Origin: JBBRNH01 sp038247465
GTDB lineage: Bacteria; Bacteroidota; Bacteroidia; Cytophagales; Spirosomataceae
Length of the DNA: 16,746 nucleotides
NCBI GenBank assembly: GCA_038247465.1
Contig: JBBRUV010000061.1
Coordinates: 1-16,746 of the forward strand
Reading direction: 5' to 3'
In this document: positions 13,637 to 16,746 of the stretch, piece by piece
Numbering within the stretch: the stretch's first letter is position 1
Layout of the letters: the number at the start of each line of letters is the position of its first letter
The notes under the pieces: generated by a model
What the model saw: only the letters and a program-made list of their open reading frames with translations
Database searches by the model: none
What the model was told of the DNA's origin: nothing
Made by a program: the position numbers and the translations under genes

Positions 13637-14569
13637 ATGCCGTCAATCGTTCAGAACGCCCGGATTGTTTTCATGGGTACGCCCGATTTTGCCGTTGCCA
13701 GTCTCAACGCGTTGCTGTTGGCAGGTTGCAACGTGGTGGCCGTCGTCACTGCCCCTGATCGTCCGTCGGGCCGGGGGTTGCAACTTGTATCATCCGCAGT
13801 GAAGGTTGCCGCAGAAGCCGCCGACCTGCCCGTGTTGCAGCCCGAAAAACTCCGAGACCCGGCTTTTTTGGCCGCACTCCGTAGTTATAATGCTGACTTG
13901 CAGGTGGTTGTTGCGTTTAGGATGTTGCCGGAGATTGTGTGGGCCATGCCCCGCATCGGTACGTTTAACCTCCATGCGTCGCTGTTGCCACAGTACCGGG
14001 GAGCCGCGCCGATTAACTGGGCCGTGATGAACGGCGAGACCGAAACGGGCGTAACCACGTTTTTTCTTGAGAAAGATATTGACACTGGCCAACTCATTTT
14101 TCAGGAAACCGAATTCATCACGCCCGACGATACCGCCGGAACCCTACATGACCGTCTGATGCTGCGGGGGGCCGCACTGGTGGTAAAAACGGTGCAGGCA
14201 ATCGAAGCGGGCGATTACCCGCGTATTCCGCAAGTGCCTGGTGATGAGACAAAACACGCGCCTAAACTCTTCCGCGACAACACCGAAATCAACTGGAACC
14301 AACCCGCCAATGCCGTGCGGAATTTCGTGCGTGGTCTGACCCCATACCCAACTGCCTGGACGGTGATTAACCAGAAATCATTCAAGATTTATGCGGTATC
14401 GGTCGCCAACGAGTCACCATTCGTGGCTGACCCCGGTCAGGCGTTTACCGACAAGAAAACCAAGATTCTGGTTCGGGCTGCCGATGGCTGGGTTTCGATT
14501 GACGAACTCCAGGCCGAGGGCAAACGCCGAATGACAGCCGGGGATTTTTTGCGGGGAAATATGCTTTGA
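13637..14569 (+). CDS. fmt: methionyl-tRNA formyltransferase
   Basis: Fmt transfers a formyl group from 10-formyl-THF to Met-tRNA(fMet), producing the initiator tRNA. The 310-aa product starts its formyltransferase domain at IVFMGTPDFAVASL (11-23). The loop TAPDRPSGRGLQL (38-50) is typical. The catalytic block is NLHASLLPQYRGAAPINWAV (111-130) with Asn111 and His113, and Asp149 lies in EKDIDTGQLI. The C-terminal tRNA-binding barrel (about 205-310, INWNQPANAVRNFVRGLTPYPTAW) is complete. Its length is normal. It is divergent from greA over a 267-bp gap and convergent with ltaE, only 2 bp from it. No SD and no confident promoter were found. Confidence 0.97.
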   Translation: MPSIVQNARIVFMGTPDFAVASLNALLLAGCNVVAVVTAPDRPSGRGLQLVSSAVKVAAEAADLPVLQPEKLRDPAFLAALRSYNADLQVVVAFRMLPEIVWAMPRIGTFNLHASLLPQYRGAAPINWAVMNGETETGVTTFFLEKDIDTGQLIFQETEFITPDDTAGTLHDRLMLRGAALVVKTVQAIEAGDYPRIPQVPGDETKHAPKLFRDNTEINWNQPANAVRNFVRGLTPYPTAWTVINQKSFKIYAVSVANESPFVADPGQAFTDKKTKILVRAADGWVSIDELQAEGKRRMTAGDFLRGNML

Positions 14570-14571
14570 CC

Positions 14572-15588
14572 TTAAACCGCCCCTAACCGCCCCGCCAACT
14601 CATCTAACATCGCATCCGTAAAATCTAAATGCGTTACAAACCGCACCAGATGTTTGCCGAAGGTAACGGCCCCGATGCCTTTGGCCGACAGTTGCGCCAC
14701 ATAATCGGTGGCTAATAGTGTGTCGGGAAGCCGGAAAATCACGATGTTGGTTTCGATGGGGTAGATATCCTGCACCTCCGGCAAGGTTTTCAGCATTTCG
14801 CCAATTTTCCCGGCGCGGATGTGGTCGTCGCGGAGCCGGTCAACGTGCTTGTCAAGCGCGTAGATACCCGCAGCAGCCAGAAACCCCGCTTGCCGCCAGC
14901 CACCGCCCATCAATTTTCGGTATCGGCGGGCCTGCCGGATAAAATCAGATTTGCCCAGCAGCAGCGATCCCACGGGGCAGCCTAAACCCTTTGACAGACA
15001 GATACTTATCGAATCGAAAAGCGGGCCGTATTGGGCCGGTGTTTCACCCGTTTCAACCAGCGCGTTAAAAATTCGCGCCCCGTCGAGGTGCAGAATCAGG
15101 CCGGTTTCATCGCACACCTGCCGGATGGCGGCAATCTCTGGCACGGTATAATAACAGCCTCCGCCTTTGTTGACGGTGTTTTCGAGACACACCAACCGCG
15201 ATAATGGCCTATGTGGATCGGCGGGGTTGTTGATCGCATCGCGGATTAAACCGGGCGTGAGTTTGCCGCGCTTTCCGGCCAGCAACGCCACCGAAGCCCC
15301 GGCGTTTGCCATGATTCCCCCACCTTCGTAGAGATAGACGTGCGCGAGTTGATCGCAAATCACCTCGTCGCCGGGGCGGGTATGGGTTCTGATGGCGAGT
15401 TGGTTGGTCAGCGTGCCGCTGGCGCAAAAAAGGGCCGTTTCCATGCCAAAGAGTTGGGCGGCTTTGGTTTCGAGGGCGTTTACGGTTGGGTCGTCGCCAA
15501 AAACATCATCGCCGAGGGGCGCAGCAAACATGGCCTCGCGCATGGCGGGTGTGGGCTGGGTAACGGTATCAGAACGGAGGTCAATCAT
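14572..15588 (-). CDS. ltaE: low-specificity L-threonine aldolase
   Basis: This PLP enzyme cleaves L-threonine or L-allo-threonine to glycine and acetaldehyde in the cytosol, a glycine source that links to one-carbon metabolism. The 338-aa product begins MIDLRSDTVTQPTPAMREAM, the characteristic N-terminus. His83 is in DQLAHVYLYEGGG. HLDGARIFNA (167-176) contains the Asp that contacts the PLP ring nitrogen, and SICLSKGLGCPVGS holds the PLP Lys200. The length fits the family, and no truncation is seen. It is convergent with fmt (2-bp gap). TAATTTTG lies 4 nt before its ATG, so the message may be leaderless. Confidence 0.96.
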   Translation of the reverse strand: MIDLRSDTVTQPTPAMREAMFAAPLGDDVFGDDPTVNALETKAAQLFGMETALFCASGTLTNQLAIRTHTRPGDEVICDQLAHVYLYEGGGIMANAGASVALLAGKRGKLTPGLIRDAINNPADPHRPLSRLVCLENTVNKGGGCYYTVPEIAAIRQVCDETGLILHLDGARIFNALVETGETPAQYGPLFDSISICLSKGLGCPVGSLLLGKSDFIRQARRYRKLMGGGWRQAGFLAAAGIYALDKHVDRLRDDHIRAGKIGEMLKTLPEVQDIYPIETNIVIFRLPDTLLATDYVAQLSAKGIGAVTFGKHLVRFVTHLDFTDAMLDELAGRLGAV

Positions 15589-15592
15589 CGGG

Positions 15593-15600
15593 CAAAATTA
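15593..15600 (-). promoter_or_regulatory. -7 element directly in front of ltaE
   Basis: TAATTTTG on the minus strand exactly matches TAnnTTTG and lies 4 nt (CCCG) before the ATG at 15588. Transcription would start at or within 1-2 nt of the ATG. No TTG lies at the normal spacing (the nearest are 9, 15 and 26 nt upstream), so support rests on the -7 box only. Confidence 0.4.
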
Positions 15601-15658
15601 GGCCATTCTCAAAATCAATCCGGCATCAATACCGAGCCGTTGGTGCAGCACTGACTGT

Positions 15659-15931
15659 CTAAAAGTCTCCCGCGTTAAACACCAGCGAAACCGCGCGCTG
15701 CCAGGTGGGGTGGCGGTTGATGTAGGCGGCTACGAACGGGCAAAGCGGCACAATTTTCAGATTGTTACGCTCGGCGTATTCCAGAACCCCTTCTACCAAT
15801 GTTGAACCAATGCCCTGTCCTTCGAGCGACGGGTCAACCTCAGTGTGGGTCAGGGCCAGGGTTTCATCGTCGGAATGGGGTTCATACTGGTCGGGGCCAT
15901 GCTGGGCTTTTGAGATACGCCCGTGTCGTTG
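15659..15931 (-). pseudogene. 5'-truncated GNAT N-acetyltransferase (YjdJ-like, small type)
   Basis: A 90-codon open frame ends at TAG (15659-15661). Its C-terminal two thirds are clearly a small GNAT protein: TLALTHTEVDPSLEGQGIGS carries the acetyl-CoA loop (GQGIGS), followed by LVEGVLEYAERNNLKIVPLCPFVAAYINRHPTW, with the LCPF(V/A) and RHP elements of this group. About 25-30 residues expected before TLALTH are replaced by unrelated sequence (HGRISKAQHGPDQYEPHSDDE). The frame has no ATG, GTG or TTG before the conserved part, and a stop TAA lies at 15932-15934. I therefore read it as a gene that lost its start by deletion or frameshift. A sequencing error or a non-standard start would be the alternative. 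If expressed, it could not form a full GNAT fold. Confidence 0.65.
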
Positions 15932-16056
15932 TTAGCCTGTGCGCCCTGCGCCATTAGTTGCGCTACGCCTTGGTTATCGTCGTCGGCGGGATGTAGGGAG
16001 CCCGATTGTCTGAGTTGCTGCTCGGGTTCATACCGTTGTCTATATAAAAGCCCGCG

Positions 16057-16608
16057 TTACACTCTCGGTTCCCACTTCACTTCTTCGGCGGTTGTCTCCT
16101 GCGCCATTTTACGACTCAACACAAACAGATAGTCAGACAGCCGGTTGAGGTACTGAATCAGCAACGGGTCAATGGGCGAGGTTTCGTTCAAGGCAATCAC
16201 TAAGCGTTCGGCCCGGCGGCAAACGGTGCGGGCGAGGTGCGCGAACGATACAGACTGATGACCGCCCGGCAGCACAAACACCCGGAGTTCGGGCAGTTCG
16301 GCATCCATCGCGTCCATCTCGTTTTCGAGCAGCGTAATATCGGCAGGAATAATGGCGGGCATAGCCTGTTTGGGTGCCTTGCTTGGGTCGGTGGCGAGTT
16401 CGGCCCCAACAGTAAACAGCCGATCCTGAATTTCTTTGAGCAGGTCTTTTCTGCACTCATTCACGGGCTGGTCGCGCAGGAGGCCAATCCAGGAATTCAG
16501 TTCGTCAACCGTGCCGTAGCTATCAATCCGTAGGTCGGCTTTGCTTACCCGTCGCCCGCCGATGAGCGACGTTTGGCCGGTGTCACCCGTTTTTGTGTAT
16601 ATTTTCAT
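16057..16608 (-). CDS. cob(I)alamin adenosyltransferase, PduO type
   Basis: The enzyme transfers the adenosyl group of ATP to cob(I)alamin, making adenosylcobalamin in the cytosol. From the ATG at 16608 the product is 183 aa. It begins MKIYTKTGDTGQTSLIGGRR with the N-terminal ATP-binding motif, followed by DSYGTVDELNSWIGLL (29-44). The helical bundle carries ARTVCRRAERLVIAL (126-140) and IQYLNRLSDYLFVLSR (151-166), both family signatures. Length is typical. The frame is open 6 codons further upstream (CTG-type start), but MKIYTKTGD is the normal N-terminus. No B12-dependent enzyme is adjacent. A -7-like box (TTTCTTTG) lies 4 nt before the ATG. Cobalamin synthesis or salvage genes are not in the window. 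Confidence 0.95.
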   Translation of the reverse strand: MKIYTKTGDTGQTSLIGGRRVSKADLRIDSYGTVDELNSWIGLLRDQPVNECRKDLLKEIQDRLFTVGAELATDPSKAPKQAMPAIIPADITLLENEMDAMDAELPELRVFVLPGGHQSVSFAHLARTVCRRAERLVIALNETSPIDPLLIQYLNRLSDYLFVLSRKMAQETTAEEVKWEPRV

Positions 16609-16612
16609 GGTG

Positions 16613-16620
16613 CAAAGAAA
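16613..16620 (-). promoter_or_regulatory. -7-like element directly in front of the pduO-type gene
   Basis: TTTCTTTG on the minus strand differs from TAnnTTTG at one position and lies 4 nt (CACC) before the ATG at 16608, the same spacing as at ltaE. No TTG at normal spacing is visible. It is called mainly because of this parallel. Confidence 0.25.
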
Positions 16621-16643
16621 CAGCAATCCGTAGGTATTCGGTG

Positions 16644-16745
16644 TTAATTTTGTGGCAAGTAGTTAGTGGCTGGGGGGAGGTGGGTCGCGTGGTAGAGAAA
16701 CAAATGCGTGGTGGCCAGGAGCGATGGCCCAGCCACCAGCCCCGA
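16644..16745 (-). CDS. 3' end of an unidentified reading frame (cut by window edge)
   Basis: One minus-strand frame is open from the right edge for 33 codons to TAA (16644-16646). It reads SGLVAGPSLLATTHLFLYHA and then THLPPATNYLPQN. The segment is hydrophobic enough to be the tail of a membrane protein but too short to assign. The other two minus-strand frames are also open for part of this stretch, so its coding status is uncertain. It would end 35 nt before the pduO-type ATG, in the same direction. Confidence 0.3.
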   Translation of the reverse strand, partial: SGLVAGPSLLATTHLFLYHATHLPPATNYLPQN

Positions 16746-16746
16746 G

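Noticed and set aside
15923..16132. Plus-strand 69-codon frame in the GNAT/pduO gap
   Set aside because: It is Cys/Ser-rich, antisense to the end of the pduO-type gene and has no recognisable domain.

Overview
The window looks like chromosomal DNA of a Bacteroidota bacterium, most likely a Cytophagales member close to Spirosoma and its relatives. The signs are a TonB-receptor-type outer membrane protein with an N-terminal carboxypeptidase-like domain, short beta-barrel proteins, a PduO-type cobalamin adenosyltransferase, no Shine-Dalgarno sequences in front of starts, and promoters of the Bacteroidota form (TTG, about 20 nt, TAnnTTTG). This placement is inference from gene content and motifs. 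Most genes are ordinary housekeeping genes; the unusual material is between them.

Layout. Bases 1-9946 are read almost entirely on the minus strand: an outer membrane receptor cut by the left edge, ferrochelatase (hemH), a LolA-like secreted protein, a second secreted protein with an internal duplication, ATP synthase gamma and alpha (atpG, atpA), folD, and a beta-barrel protein with a Ser/Thr-rich linker. From 10172 to 12325 the plus strand carries an M42 aminopeptidase and gpsA. HIT and greA lie on the minus strand (12414-13369), fmt on the plus strand (13637-14569), and ltaE, a GNAT remnant and the pduO-type gene on the minus strand up to the right edge, where the tail of one more reading frame is visible. 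No tRNA, rRNA, CRISPR array, insertion sequence or phage gene was recognised.

How the genes fit together. The set spans membrane energetics (atpA/atpG), haem and cobalamin cofactors (hemH, pduO type), one-carbon metabolism and translation initiation (folD makes 10-formyl-THF, the donor used by Fmt), phospholipid precursor supply (gpsA), amino-acid and peptide turnover (ltaE, M42 peptidase), transcription elongation (greA) and the outer membrane (three or four envelope proteins).

Most notable. (1) greA sits 14 nt downstream of a good intrinsic terminator, and the only convincing promoter lies upstream of that terminator. greA must therefore be expressed by read-through, with a short leader RNA as by-product; this resembles in layout the GraL leader RNAs of E. 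coli greA. (2) Many intergenic gaps hold a long inverted repeat, each made of different words; one family (arms GAGACGCA / TGCGTCTC) occurs at two sites, one flanked by near-identical 12-bp direct repeats. (3) ltaE and the pduO-type gene have a -7-like box exactly 4 nt before ATG, suggesting leaderless mRNAs.
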